Below, in pieces: positions 50,337 to 59,387 of a stretch of 64,000 bases of DNA (position 1 is its first letter; each line of letters begins with the position of its first letter). Both the position numbers and the translations under genes were made by a program. The notes under the pieces were generated by a model. The model ran no database searches. It saw nothing but the letters and a program-made list of their open reading frames with translations, and was not told the DNA's origin. Source of the DNA: Desulfosarcina alkanivorans (GTDB taxonomy: Bacteria > Desulfobacterota > Desulfobacteria > Desulfobacterales > Desulfosarcinaceae); contig NZ_AP021874.1 in the NCBI RefSeq assembly GCF_009688945.1, positions 1,240,001 through 1,304,000 on the forward strand. The letters run 5' to 3'.

Positions 50337-51245
50337 TTACGATTCTCTCCTATTGATGTCGCCGCTAAACTGCCGTACGCCTCTATCGCTGCTGCGTCGC
50401 TCAAACCGCATCTGGCAGATCTGCTCTGATATCAGTCCCATCATGAAAATGGTTACCGCCGCGGTAAACAGAAGTGCGCTCATATTCGTAAAGCGCCCCT
50501 CGGTTACATAAGAGTATAAGTAACGTGAACACCCCAATAAAACCATAAAAAAACTGACAGGCAAAAACACCCGTAATGGAGAATAAAGGGTACATATTTT
50601 GATAATTATCATCAAGAAACGTACACCATCTTTAACGATGCTGATGCTGCTTTTTCCCGATTTCCTTTTTTGTGTTTCGATGGGCAGATATTTCACGCTG
50701 CGTCCGTCGCGAAGCACGCCGAGGGTAATCGTGGTCGGGTATGAATAGGTATTGGGCAGCATATAAATATAACTTTTTGCGATATCGGCTTTAATCGCCC
50801 TGAATCCGGAAGTCAGGTCTTTGACTGAAAACTTGGTCACATAGGTTGCCAGCCAGTTGTAGACTTGGTTACCGATTGCGCGATTAAACGAGGCCTGCCC
50901 CCCCCGTGTTCTTTCTCCGACGACCATATCGTATTCCGGAAACAATTCAAGCATTCTGCCGATGTCTTCAGGTTTGTGCTGACCGTCACCATCGAGAAAA
51001 ACAAGAATATCCCCGGTAGCTTTCCGAATCCCGGTTTTTACCGCCGCGCCATTTCCAATATTGTAAGGGTGGCTATAAACAATTGCGCCCGATTGATGGG
51101 CGACGCTGGCAGTATCGTCCGTGGAGCCATCATTGACGACCACAATTTCGAAACCCGGATGCAGGTGTTTGATTTTTGATATAACTGCTCCGATATTATC
51201 CCTTTCATTGAAAGTCGGGATTACGACAGAGACCTTGGTATCCAT
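50337..51245 (-). CDS. GT2 glycosyltransferase, DPM1-like with two C-terminal membrane helices
   Basis: The 302-residue enzyme has VSVVIPTFNERDNIGAVI, VVVNDGSTDDTASVA, GNGAAVKTGI and ILVFLDGDGQHKPED (DxD-type metal site) and ends with two membrane helices at about 228-275. It resembles polyprenyl-phosphate mannosyl or glucosyl transferases. It probably makes the lipid-linked donor for the GT-C enzymes nearby (51297-53030 or 54317-56062). Base composition is back to the window norm. Confidence 0.9.
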   Translation of the reverse strand: MDTKVSVVIPTFNERDNIGAVISKIKHLHPGFEIVVVNDGSTDDTASVAHQSGAIVYSHPYNIGNGAAVKTGIRKATGDILVFLDGDGQHKPEDIGRMLELFPEYDMVVGERTRGGQASFNRAIGNQVYNWLATYVTKFSVKDLTSGFRAIKADIAKSYIYMLPNTYSYPTTITLGVLRDGRSVKYLPIETQKRKSGKSSISIVKDGVRFLMIIIKICTLYSPLRVFLPVSFFMVLLGCSRYLYSYVTEGRFTNMSALLFTAAVTIFMMGLISEQICQMRFERRSSDRGVRQFSGDINRRES

Positions 51246-51296
51246 GTGGTTTTTACTCGATTGGGTTTACTTGGGAGTCACCGAAAAAAAATGGTC

Positions 51297-53030
51297 TCAA
51301 GTATTATAAATCAGTTCAAAAAAACCGTAGCCGCCATAATTTTTAACCTGTTTAGCACGTTTTTCAAGGAAAAGCCTTAACAATGCCCGTTTCTGGGGAT
51401 CAAACTCATTTTCAATCCACGACTCAGACAAATCATAGCGCATCAGTAAATGGGTGATTCCCATATTCTCCAGAGAATCGCTTATCTGATCGATGCTGGC
51501 AGAAGAATGTACGGCACGTTTTAACACGTTTTTATCCGATCGTATGGGCCGGTCATAGTAATAAATTCTGTTTCCTATAAAAAGGCAGAGAACCAGCGCA
51601 TCATCGGGCAGTTTTTGGTTGATATGTTTGACGATCTCATACTCTGGCCTGAATCTTGTGATGTATTGGTCTCGCCCGACCCGCCCGGATATATAACTGA
51701 TCGGATCAATTTTTTGGTAAAGTCCGTAAAGGTAGTTGGCATTTATCAACAGCATGCCGGCAATAGCAGATAGGAGCGCTCCTTTTAAGAACCACCGATT
51801 CCATTTTTGGCCGGCTCGCGATCCAAAAAGGTGAAGTCTTTGAAGGCCGAACATGGAAAGAATGACCATTGGGGGAACAATCGGGCTGATCCACCTGATC
51901 CGCATATCGACCCTGAAGAAAACAAAAATCAAGTAAGCAAACGAAAAAATGGATAATATTTTAATGTCTGCCAGGTGACTGCCTGATTTGTTTAACCATG
52001 GGACCAATAAAAGCATCGGCAATATCAAAAGGAATGGATTTAACCGGCCGTCAAAATACTTGGGATCATCATCCTGCCCTTCAAAGAACACGCGCAAGGG
52101 TATCAATGATATCTGGCCAAAAGATTCCCCGTAGATCACCTTTCGTATGGCAAAATGTCCCCATTTGCCTGATTTGCGGACTTTTTTATCCAAGGTGACA
52201 TCAGGTTGCCTGTTTTTTTCACCGGGTTGGTGCTGAAAAGACTGGAACCAACGATTGTACAGCGGAAAAACGGGATTGTTTGTTTGAATTGCATTTTTTA
52301 CGAGCCATGGAGAAAACAGCATCAGCGAAACCAGAAAAAAAACAGAGCCAAACCCAAGCGCCCTGAATTGATTGGCCAGGCTTTTGTTGGATGCATCATT
52401 GCCGGTTCGTCTGAGGTATATAAACGGTACAGAGCAGGTTAAAAGAAAAAATACGACCATCCCATTATATTTGGTACCCAAGGCAAGTCCGCATGAAACG
52501 GCTGAAAATATTAAATATTTCCATTGATATCCCTGTTTTCTCCATTCAAGCAAAGATAACAGTGCCGCGGTGGAGAAAAAAATGAGCCCAAGGTCCACGT
52601 ATACGGTCACAGACAATTTTACGATGACGGGAATGGAGAGAAAAAAAAGAGCGCCCAAAAGTCCGTAGCTTGTTTTCAGCCGGCTCCGCAGATAAAAAAA
52701 AATCAGGGACGCCGTGAGCAGCGCAAAGGAAAAATGGATATACTTGGGGGCAATGTCGTTCCCGAAAAAAAGTGGAATGGCATACAGCAGGTCGAGGTTC
52801 ATCGGGTAATAGGAAAAAGGCACCGAAGGTATCTCGTATATGCCACCGTTTCTGAGCCACAGCTTGGGAACCGCCAGATGATGGGTCAGCGCGTCACGGC
52901 TGACGGGCGGGACGGTTGCCATGATGAGGATCACCAGCGTCAGGGCCGCAATCAGCAGGCAATACCCGAGCGAGACCCAGTTCTCTTTTTTACCGGCATT
53001 GATCTCCATGGCGTTGATAGTATGGTCCAC
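51297..53030 (-). CDS. Membrane GT-C-like glycosyltransferase (GT39-like)
   Basis: This 577-residue protein has about eleven membrane helices and a C-terminal periplasmic domain. The first loop has VPPVSRDALTHHLAVPKLWL, with Asp placed as in GT39-like enzymes. NGMVVFFLL and a GTKYNG helix border are also typical. The start is GTG (53030); ATG 53009 is an alternative, and neither has a clear ribosome site. It follows the VKOR-thioredoxin gene by six bases. It probably transfers a sugar from polyprenyl phosphate; the acceptor is unknown. Confidence 0.75.
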   Translation of the reverse strand: MDHTINAMEINAGKKENWVSLGYCLLIAALTLVILIMATVPPVSRDALTHHLAVPKLWLRNGGIYEIPSVPFSYYPMNLDLLYAIPLFFGNDIAPKYIHFSFALLTASLIFFYLRSRLKTSYGLLGALFFLSIPVIVKLSVTVYVDLGLIFFSTAALLSLLEWRKQGYQWKYLIFSAVSCGLALGTKYNGMVVFFLLTCSVPFIYLRRTGNDASNKSLANQFRALGFGSVFFLVSLMLFSPWLVKNAIQTNNPVFPLYNRWFQSFQHQPGEKNRQPDVTLDKKVRKSGKWGHFAIRKVIYGESFGQISLIPLRVFFEGQDDDPKYFDGRLNPFLLILPMLLLVPWLNKSGSHLADIKILSIFSFAYLIFVFFRVDMRIRWISPIVPPMVILSMFGLQRLHLFGSRAGQKWNRWFLKGALLSAIAGMLLINANYLYGLYQKIDPISYISGRVGRDQYITRFRPEYEIVKHINQKLPDDALVLCLFIGNRIYYYDRPIRSDKNVLKRAVHSSASIDQISDSLENMGITHLLMRYDLSESWIENEFDPQKRALLRLFLEKRAKQVKNYGGYGFFELIYNT

Positions 53031-53036
53031 CGTTTT

Positions 53037-54206
53037 TCAAAAATATTTTCTTAACAATTCCGCAGGAATCTGTCCAATATAAACGCGGCCGTCGATGACG
53101 AAACCGGGTGTGCCGGTCAATTTGTGTTTCATCCCGTCTTCAACATCTTTGATGAGTTTTTTCCACAGCAATTCATTGCCGAATACATTTCTGAAGGCTT
53201 CAAGATCAATATCCGCCTGTTCGGCCAGATCCTTAATTTTAACTTCCTTGGTATTTCGGGGAAGATTAAATATCAGATCATTCATTTCCCAGAATTTACC
53301 CTTTTCCGCCGCAAAAAGGGCGATTATGGAAAGATTGGCGGAGCCCGTATGGAAAGGCTGGCCGACAAGCGGATTAATGGCATGGTCCATTGGGAAATGG
53401 CGATGAACCAGCCTGATTTTACCGGAATTTTTTTCTATGATCCGGCGAAGGTAAAAATGCATTTTCCGACATTGAAAACAGCGATAGTCGGAAAATTCGA
53501 CAATAACCATTTCCGGGTCTTCGGCACCAATCCACGGATGTCCGTCTTCAGTGATGCCGGTCGGTATTTTCCCCGACAAATCGGGAGGATTCATATGCCA
53601 GTAGGCTGGAAAAAATAGAACCATCAACGTGCCTGCGACGACAGACGTGAAAAAAAGCGGAAGGGCCGCCGGTTGGGCCATTAAATAACGGGTGTCCAGC
53701 GCCACTGCCTTTAGAACAGGCTCACATTGATACCTTTTGCGGATCAGCCATACGAAGTAGAGCAGCAACAGATTGACCGCATAGCTTAAAATGCACATGA
53801 TGCAATAGCTGTGAATCATAAATGCGGAAATACCGGCAAGGACCATGCTGTAGGCTGAAAAGGCCAGGGAAATCAGGAAAAGAAGGGTCCAGGGGCGTTT
53901 GTTTTCAGCCTTCTCCGGCCACGCAAACACAAGCAGAACAATGAAAAATGCATACCCCAAAACACCCCAGACCGGAACGGGGACGTTGAACATGACGGCG
54001 TATGGGCTCTGGGATACCGTGTCGCAGTTAATCGCCCTCGAAATGGCGCAAAAGCTTTCGTAACCGATGTCTGTATATACCCGGTAATGGGAGACGGACA
54101 GATAAACGGAATCCATCAATCCGGTCAGCGCAATAACTGCAACCGTAAAATAATACCAGGGATAAGGCAGCCGGCGGATAGTTTTGTTTTTTTTGTTTGA
54201 ATCCAT
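53037..54206 (-). CDS. VKOR-thioredoxin (DsbA-like) fusion, disulfide-forming oxidoreductase
   Basis: A 389-residue fusion. Residues about 15-165 are a vitamin K epoxide reductase domain with four or five helices; conserved cysteines are in INCDTVSQS and in the SYCIMCI CxxC motif. After a membrane helix near 185-205, residues about 230-389 form a DsbA/DsbC-like thioredoxin domain with CFQC at the active site, RHFPMDHAINP and a cis-Pro loop TGTPGFVIDG. Such fusions replace DsbB plus DsbA and oxidise periplasmic thiols. ATG 54206 is chosen; 54248 is possible. The adjacent pilin has two cysteines and could be a client. Confidence 0.9.
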   Translation of the reverse strand: MDSNKKNKTIRRLPYPWYYFTVAVIALTGLMDSVYLSVSHYRVYTDIGYESFCAISRAINCDTVSQSPYAVMFNVPVPVWGVLGYAFFIVLLVFAWPEKAENKRPWTLLFLISLAFSAYSMVLAGISAFMIHSYCIMCILSYAVNLLLLYFVWLIRKRYQCEPVLKAVALDTRYLMAQPAALPLFFTSVVAGTLMVLFFPAYWHMNPPDLSGKIPTGITEDGHPWIGAEDPEMVIVEFSDYRCFQCRKMHFYLRRIIEKNSGKIRLVHRHFPMDHAINPLVGQPFHTGSANLSIIALFAAEKGKFWEMNDLIFNLPRNTKEVKIKDLAEQADIDLEAFRNVFGNELLWKKLIKDVEDGMKHKLTGTPGFVIDGRVYIGQIPAELLRKYF

Positions 54207-54316
54207 AGGGTTACCGGAAGTTGCACCGAACAGGACAACGGCATGCATTGTCAGACAGGGTGTTGGGCATTATCGACAGACACGCCTGATTTTCTCTTGA
54301 CGCATCCGTTCAGTTT

Positions 54317-56062
54317 TTAATTTACATGATTCTCTTTGTTTTTCCAGAACCGGGCCACGTCACGTAGCCTTCGATAGTCAGGGTTGCCCGGATATTGGTC
54401 AACGAGGATATCGGACTGCACCCGGGCCTCTTCAATTTTGCCGGATTTCAGCATGGCCTGGATCATATCATATCGAATCCTCCCAAAACCGGGATAAAGT
54501 TCAAGGGCATCTTGAAAATGGGCGACCGCCGTTTGATATTCGCCCTTACGAAAATGAATACTTCCGATATTGCCTTTGATATTCGCCCGGTTGAGCCTGC
54601 TTTCCCTCACATTTTGAGACGTCAGTGTCAGGCATCGATTAAAGGCCTCCAACGCTTGGTTGTATTGGGCTTCAGTAGGCTGGTCACTCCAGGCCAGGCT
54701 CAATGCAAAACGGAAATTGGCACGGTAATTCAAAGGCGCCTTGTGAACCGCATCCTCCCACAAGGTTACTTCCGTCGCCCATGCTTTGTTTCTGTGGTAT
54801 GTACCGGCGCAGAAAAACACCACCAGTAGGGCCAGAGCGATCGTGATGGTGGCGGGAAGCCAATTGTTGCGATGCCGCAGTCTTTTTATCCATCCATATA
54901 TTCCTGCGGAAAAGGGCAAAAATAAGAACAGGGATGGCAGGTAATTGCGATGTTCATATACAAGCTCAAGTGGCCAGATCGAAGATTCTACCGCATGGTT
55001 GACAAAGAAAAATAACGCGGCCAAGGAGACCAGGGGCATCCTCCTTGAAAAAAGCAGTGCAGCGGCGATGCTTGAAAAAACGATGAGCATCGCCGGCAGC
55101 GTCTGCCAGGGATTCCAGATAGAATCCGACAAGGCGACATCGTGGGCAATAGACAATCGCTGCGGCAGGGGAACGACGATTTGAGAAAGGTAGTGCAGAA
55201 CAATCCGTGGCTGGGTCAACAGCCTTTCTTCCATGGTAAACGGACGACTGGCATATTTCCCGCGAATATAATCCAAAAAGGTGCCCTCTGCAAAAAACAA
55301 GGCCATCGACAACACCAGCACCCCCCCCACGAGGCCAACCCACGCTTGATGCTTCCTGATGAAACCGATTCGCGCCTTCTGCAACACAATCCACTCGAGC
55401 AGCAGCAAGGAGAAAGGCAACAGCACCGCATTTTCTTTGGATCCCAGCCCGAAAAGAAAACAGGCGAAGCCCATGCTGAAGAAAAGCCATCGTTTGCAGG
55501 CAACATGGGTGGTCCTGGCCTTGAGATAGCAGAGCATGCCAAGCAGGTAAAAAAGCGCCGCCATGATGGCCATTCGTTGAACGACATAGGTGACCGCCTG
55601 GGTCTGTATGGGATTGCTTGCCCACAATAAGGCGGCCAGAAGCGCTATTATGCGCCTGCCATTTTCAGCCTCTGTTTTTTTTGGTTGCCCCTGGCTGAGA
55701 ATGGCGTGGCACATGAGGTAAAGCGCCCATGCGGTCGTGATATGAAGCACCATATTGACCACATGGTAGCCAAAAGGGTCCTGCTTTCCCATGTACCAGT
55801 TCAGCGCAAAGGTCAGGTTGGGCAGGGGGCGGAACAGTTTGTCCCCTCTTCCCTTATTGGCAAAAAGGGAATGGTACATGGTTTCTACAGATAACGAGTC
55901 GAGGTGCAGGGCCTGATTCCTGAGGATATTCGGCTCGTCATCAAATTGCCATTGCACGTGAAGGCTATTGGAATAAATCGTGACCAGTATGGCCGCCAGT
56001 ATGGCGAGGCTGAAAGAATGGGAAATGGCCTTTTTTGGAAGAGGATTGATTTTCACATTCAT
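54317..56062 (-). CDS. TMTC-like GT-C membrane protein with C-terminal TPRs
   Basis: The 581-residue protein has about ten membrane helices (to residue about 410), then TPR-like repeats (about 440-570). The first loop reads WQFDDEPNILRN, the acidic pair used by PMT/TMTC O-mannosyltransferases, followed by RPLPNLTFALNW. Eukaryotic TMTC proteins are O-mannosyltransferases; bacterial relatives are mostly uncharacterised. ATG 56062 is preferred (AGG eight bases upstream). It follows the pilin gene in the same direction, so pilin O-glycosylation is a reasonable hypothesis. It may also act on the nearby glycan. Confidence 0.78.
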   Translation of the reverse strand: MNVKINPLPKKAISHSFSLAILAAILVTIYSNSLHVQWQFDDEPNILRNQALHLDSLSVETMYHSLFANKGRGDKLFRPLPNLTFALNWYMGKQDPFGYHVVNMVLHITTAWALYLMCHAILSQGQPKKTEAENGRRIIALLAALLWASNPIQTQAVTYVVQRMAIMAALFYLLGMLCYLKARTTHVACKRWLFFSMGFACFLFGLGSKENAVLLPFSLLLLEWIVLQKARIGFIRKHQAWVGLVGGVLVLSMALFFAEGTFLDYIRGKYASRPFTMEERLLTQPRIVLHYLSQIVVPLPQRLSIAHDVALSDSIWNPWQTLPAMLIVFSSIAAALLFSRRMPLVSLAALFFFVNHAVESSIWPLELVYEHRNYLPSLFLFLPFSAGIYGWIKRLRHRNNWLPATITIALALLVVFFCAGTYHRNKAWATEVTLWEDAVHKAPLNYRANFRFALSLAWSDQPTEAQYNQALEAFNRCLTLTSQNVRESRLNRANIKGNIGSIHFRKGEYQTAVAHFQDALELYPGFGRIRYDMIQAMLKSGKIEEARVQSDILVDQYPGNPDYRRLRDVARFWKNKENHVN

Positions 56063-56104
56063 TGTTGGCCTGCACATCGATGAATCGGTCAACCTCATGA
56101 TGAT

Positions 56105-56118
56105 ATCATGGGCATGAT
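56105..56118. other. Perfect palindrome upstream of the TMTC-like gene
   Basis: ATCATG and CATGAT flank two bases, 43 bases before the gene start. Together with a second inverted repeat at 56171-56195 (GGGTATTCA / TGAATACCC) it could form operator sites or short hairpins. Confidence 0.3.
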
Positions 56119-56216
56119 AAAATAACGCGGGAAATGATGGGCGATTCGGATGGTTGAGAACAATAAACCAGGGTATTCAACTGTTGTGAATACCCAAAAC
56201 GCAGGAACAAGAAAAA

Positions 56217-56238
56217 GGCACGTGGTCGCCCACGTGCC
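56217..56238. terminator. Bidirectional intrinsic terminator after pilA
   Basis: A perfect nine-base stem (GGCACGTGG / CCACGTGCC, four-base loop) has T-rich stretches on both outer sides (TTTTTC on the minus strand, TTTTTT on the plus strand). It lies 24 bases after the pilin stop and would separate pilA from the TMTC-like gene. Confidence 0.8.
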
Positions 56239-56261
56239 TTTTTTATTTTACGGATCTATCG

Positions 56262-56729
56262 TTATTCGGCTCTCATGAATTTGAAAGCGACATAGTCGGA
56301 GCCGTCAGCTGCGGAACCGGACCAGGTGTCCGTGTTGGCCAGACGGTAGTCGCCAGGGCAGCGTCCGCTTCCATCCTCGACCTGAATGTAAATGTTGTCA
56401 AGGTCACCGGCGATGGTACCTTCGTTGGCAGTGTTGGTGCCGAAACGGGTCAGGGTGACGGCATTTTCATTGGTCTGGTAGCTCAGATCGATTTGGGTTA
56501 CATTTGCCTGTGTCGGCAGGGTGATGTGCCGGGCGATGGAAAAGTAATCGGAAAGGCCGGCTGCAATGGCATTGGCGTCGCTTTCGGCTGCAGAGCAGAA
56601 CGATTTGTTACGATAGGCGATAAAGTTGGGAATGGCGATGGCGGCCAGGATACCGATGATGGCGATGACGATCATCAATTCGATCAGTGTAAAACCTTTG
56701 TTGTTCGTCTTTCTCATTTTGCTAAGCAT
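56262..56729 (-). CDS. pilA: Type IV pilin, PilA-like
   Basis: The 155-residue prepilin has a basic 12-residue leader ending KG, cleavage before Phe13 and the FTLIELMIVIAIIGILAAIA helix with Glu at position +5. Two cysteines in the mature part (FCSAAES and GRCPGDY) may pair. The ribosome site AGGAGG is six bases before the ATG. A strong sigma-54 promoter lies upstream and a PilR-type activator gene follows on the same strand side, so nitrogen- or surface-responsive PilR control is likely. It would form the main subunit of retractile pili. Confidence 0.95.
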   Translation of the reverse strand: MLSKMRKTNNKGFTLIELMIVIAIIGILAAIAIPNFIAYRNKSFCSAAESDANAIAAGLSDYFSIARHITLPTQANVTQIDLSYQTNENAVTLTRFGTNTANEGTIAGDLDNIYIQVEDGSGRCPGDYRLANTDTWSGSAADGSDYVAFKFMRAE

Positions 56730-56823
56730 GTGAACCCTCCTGAAAGTTGATAAATGTTGGTAAAATTAGTTCCACAATAAAATAAAAACTGTTCTTCAGC
56801 CTCCTTTTGTTGCAATTGAAGTA

Positions 56824-56839
56824 AGCACCCAACGTGCCA
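56824..56839 (-). promoter_or_regulatory. Sigma-54 promoter of pilA
   Basis: On the minus strand TGGCACG, four bases, then GTGCT matches the -24/-12 consensus (TGGCACG-N4-TTGCW) at all key GG and GC positions; only the first T of TTGC is changed. Transcription would begin near 56812, about 83 bases before the pilA ATG. Confidence 0.85.
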
Positions 56840-57042
56840 AATCCTGATTTTATTTGATTATTTTTCTATCTATCCGTAATCTATACTTTTTTATCTTATC
56901 CATGCCTTTTTTAACGCCCAACGGATTCTAATTTCGACCGATTCGGGTCAATTTTTGTTAAACCGTGCCAAAAAATGGCATTGTATATTTCAGTCTCGAA
57001 CATTGGGTTGGAAACGGCCTGACCCTATTATCGCACCCTTCA

Positions 57043-57071
57043 TTGAAAGGTTTAGTTTTTTCGAGTATATT
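57043..57071 (+). promoter_or_regulatory. Sigma-70-like promoter candidate, antisense side of pilR
   Basis: TTGAAA is followed after 17 bases by TATATT. The transcript would run from about 57078 into the 3' end of pilR, antisense to it. A hairpin (CTCGAAGGA / TCCTCGAG, about 57098-57115) follows. No protein frame is served. Confidence 0.35.
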
Positions 57072-57289
57072 CCACCAGGCAATACGGGTGAGAACAACCC
57101 CTCGAAGGACATCCTCGAGAGCTTTCCTTTAAAAGGATATTCCGGTCTGTTTAAACGCGTAACAAAATAGGGAACAAAAACCAGGGAGCGGGTCTGTATC
57201 TGTCGCTGAAGCGCTGCGGGAAAGGCGTATTTCTGTGTTACCGATTCATTATTCCGGCGGCACATAAATCCAATCGAAATCTCCGATAG

Positions 57290-58681
57290 CTAATTGGGGT
57301 TGAGTTTGTCAATGCGATATCTGAAGGATCTGAGACTCAGGCCGAGCAGGTCGGCCGCCTTGTTTTTGTTTCCGTCGGTACACTCCATGGCCTTTTCAAT
57401 ATAGGCCCTTTCAATTTCTTCAAGGATCGTGTCCAGCGACACGCCGCGGGACACTTCATCCAGGTCGAATCGACGGTTGCGGATCCCTTCGATCCACCGT
57501 TTCTTGTGGATCGACATGGCCAGGCTGTCCGGCAGCAGAATGTTGGTGTTGGACAGGGCCACACTTCTTTCAATCAGGTTTTCCAATTCGCGAATGTTGC
57601 CTGGAAAATCATATTTCTTAAGCAGATCAATGGCATAGGATGAAAATTTGGTGACCTGTTTTCCGAGTTCCTGGGAATATTTTTCCAGAAAATGCTGCGC
57701 CAGGGGCAACAGGTCACCCTTGCGTTCCCTCAACGGGGGAAGTTTGATTTCAATCACGTTCAGTCGGTAGAACAGGTCTTCACGGAAATTACCGGCGATG
57801 ACCTCGTCCTCCAGTTTCTTGTTGGTGGCGGAGATGATCCGGATGTCCACCGACATGTCACGGGTGCCGCCCACCGGTCGAAAAACACGTTCCTGGACGG
57901 CCCTGAGCAGTTTGACCTGCATGGGAACGCTCAATTCGGCGACCTCGTCCAAAAACAGCGTTCCTTTGTGGGCAATTTCCATCAACCCCTGCTTATCTGT
58001 GCTGGCACCGGTAAAGGACCCTTTCCGATGCCCGAAGAATTCACTCTCGAGAAGCGTTTCGGGAATACCGCCACAGTTGATGGTCACAAAAGGCTCATCC
58101 GCCCGGTCGCTTTGTTCGTGTATGGCCTTGGCGATCAACTCTTTCCCCGTGCCGCTCTCACCGGTAATCAGGACACTGGACCGCGTTCTGGCCACCTGGC
58201 GGATCATTTCATAAATATGAAGCATTCGGGGGCTGTTGCCGACGATCTTTCCGAAATGGACACTCTCCTTTAATTCGTTGTCCAGGGCATGTTTTTCTTT
58301 TTCAAGGGTTTTTCGTTCCAATGCATTGGCAATGGTTTGAAGCAGTTCTTTATTTTCAAACGGTTTGGGGACATAATCGAAGGCACCCTGATTCATGGCT
58401 TCCACGGCGGTTTCGGTGGTCGCAAAAGCCGAGATCATGATCACCGTGACATGCGGATTTATCTTTTTCGATGCCTTGAGCACCTCCAGCCCCGTCATGT
58501 CCCCAAGGCGGATATCGCACAGCAACAGATCGTAATGCTCTTTTTTGACCTTGGAAAGCGCCTCTTTCCCGTTTGCGGCGCATATCACCCGATACCCCTT
58601 TTTCTCCAGCATGTATTCCAGGAGTTCGCGCATGCTCAGTTCATCGTCAACAACGAGGATGCTGTATTGCTTTTCAGCCAT
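57290..58681 (-). CDS. pilR: Sigma-54-dependent response regulator, PilR/NtrC type
   Basis: The 463-residue protein has a receiver domain (residues 5-120; phospho-acceptor Asp in LLLCDIRLGDM, Lys in VPKPF), an AAA+ domain (about 140-370) with GESGTGKELIA and the sigma-54-contact loop GSFTGA, and a Fis-type helix-turn-helix at the C-terminus (NKNKAADLLGLSLRSFRYRI). The placement beside a sigma-54-controlled pilin identifies it as PilR. GGAG lies before the ATG. No PilS sensor kinase is in the window; it must be elsewhere. Confidence 0.9.
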   Translation of the reverse strand: MAEKQYSILVVDDELSMRELLEYMLEKKGYRVICAANGKEALSKVKKEHYDLLLCDIRLGDMTGLEVLKASKKINPHVTVIMISAFATTETAVEAMNQGAFDYVPKPFENKELLQTIANALERKTLEKEKHALDNELKESVHFGKIVGNSPRMLHIYEMIRQVARTRSSVLITGESGTGKELIAKAIHEQSDRADEPFVTINCGGIPETLLESEFFGHRKGSFTGASTDKQGLMEIAHKGTLFLDEVAELSVPMQVKLLRAVQERVFRPVGGTRDMSVDIRIISATNKKLEDEVIAGNFREDLFYRLNVIEIKLPPLRERKGDLLPLAQHFLEKYSQELGKQVTKFSSYAIDLLKKYDFPGNIRELENLIERSVALSNTNILLPDSLAMSIHKKRWIEGIRNRRFDLDEVSRGVSLDTILEEIERAYIEKAMECTDGNKNKAADLLGLSLRSFRYRIDKLNPN

Positions 58682-58707
58682 CAGATTGCTCCGGGTTTAA
58701 TACCGAT

Positions 58708-59346
58708 CTATTCAAGCAGATGCCCCAATCGACTCCATCGGACGCCAAAATTTTCCTTGTCCCACGACCAATAAATGATAAACGCCTTCCCTTTGACCGC
58801 CACCAGGTCGACAAATCCCCAGAACCGGCTGTCGTATGAAAAATCCCGGTTATCGCCCATCACAAAGAGCTTGCCTTGCGGCACTGTCACCGGCCCCAGA
58901 TTATCCCTGGGTTGAGCCCGGGCGGCATATATTTTGGGATCTTTATAGACCCCGTGACTGTTTTGAACGCGGGAGCCGTTAACAAACAGCTTTTTATTGC
59001 GGATTTCGATGACGTCCCCGGGGATACCGATAACGCGCTTGATAAAATCTTTACTGGGATCTTCAGGGAATTCAAAAACGATAATATCGTCATGCTGCGG
59101 GTCTTTTATGGGAATGATCGATTTTTTGATAAAGGGCGCTTTGACGCCGTAGATAAACTTATTGACCAGGATGTGATCACCGATCAAAAGGGTGTCTTTC
59201 ATCGACCCGGACGGGATTTTAAATGCCTGGACCACAAAGGTTCGGATGAACAGGGCCAGGATGACAGCGACAACGATCGCTTCGATATTTTCACGCAACG
59301 CCCCTTTTTTCTTGGGTGCCGCGTCGGTTTCTTCAGGCTTTTTCAA
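58708..59346 (-). CDS. lepB: Signal peptidase I
   Basis: The 212-residue enzyme has one N-terminal membrane helix (about 20-40), the catalytic Ser48 in IPSGSM and Lys103 in FIKRVIGIPGD, and the C-terminal GDNRDFSYDSRFWG box. It cleaves Sec signal peptides at the periplasmic face. Translation appears to start at a TTG, because the frame has no upstream ATG or GTG before it enters pgpA. It is 41 bases after pgpA and 26 bases before pilR. Confidence 0.94.
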   Translation of the reverse strand: MKKPEETDAAPKKKGALRENIEAIVVAVILALFIRTFVVQAFKIPSGSMKDTLLIGDHILVNKFIYGVKAPFIKKSIIPIKDPQHDDIIVFEFPEDPSKDFIKRVIGIPGDVIEIRNKKLFVNGSRVQNSHGVYKDPKIYAARAQPRDNLGPVTVPQGKLFVMGDNRDFSYDSRFWGFVDLVAVKGKAFIIYWSWDKENFGVRWSRLGHLLE

Positions 59347-59387
59347 AGTGGGAGCAGGCCTTTCTTGTTGTTGAGTATGGTTTGTTT

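Larger units (their letters stand above)
56730..57289. other. 560-base region between pilA and pilR
   Basis: It holds the sigma-54 promoter of pilA and presumably upstream activator sites for PilR. A plus-strand sigma-70-like promoter at 57043-57071 points toward the 3' end of pilR. The palindrome TCCTTTAAAAGGA lies at about 57125-57140. No protein-coding frame is convincing; a 71-codon plus-strand frame at 56955-57170 has no ribosome site. Confidence 0.45.
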
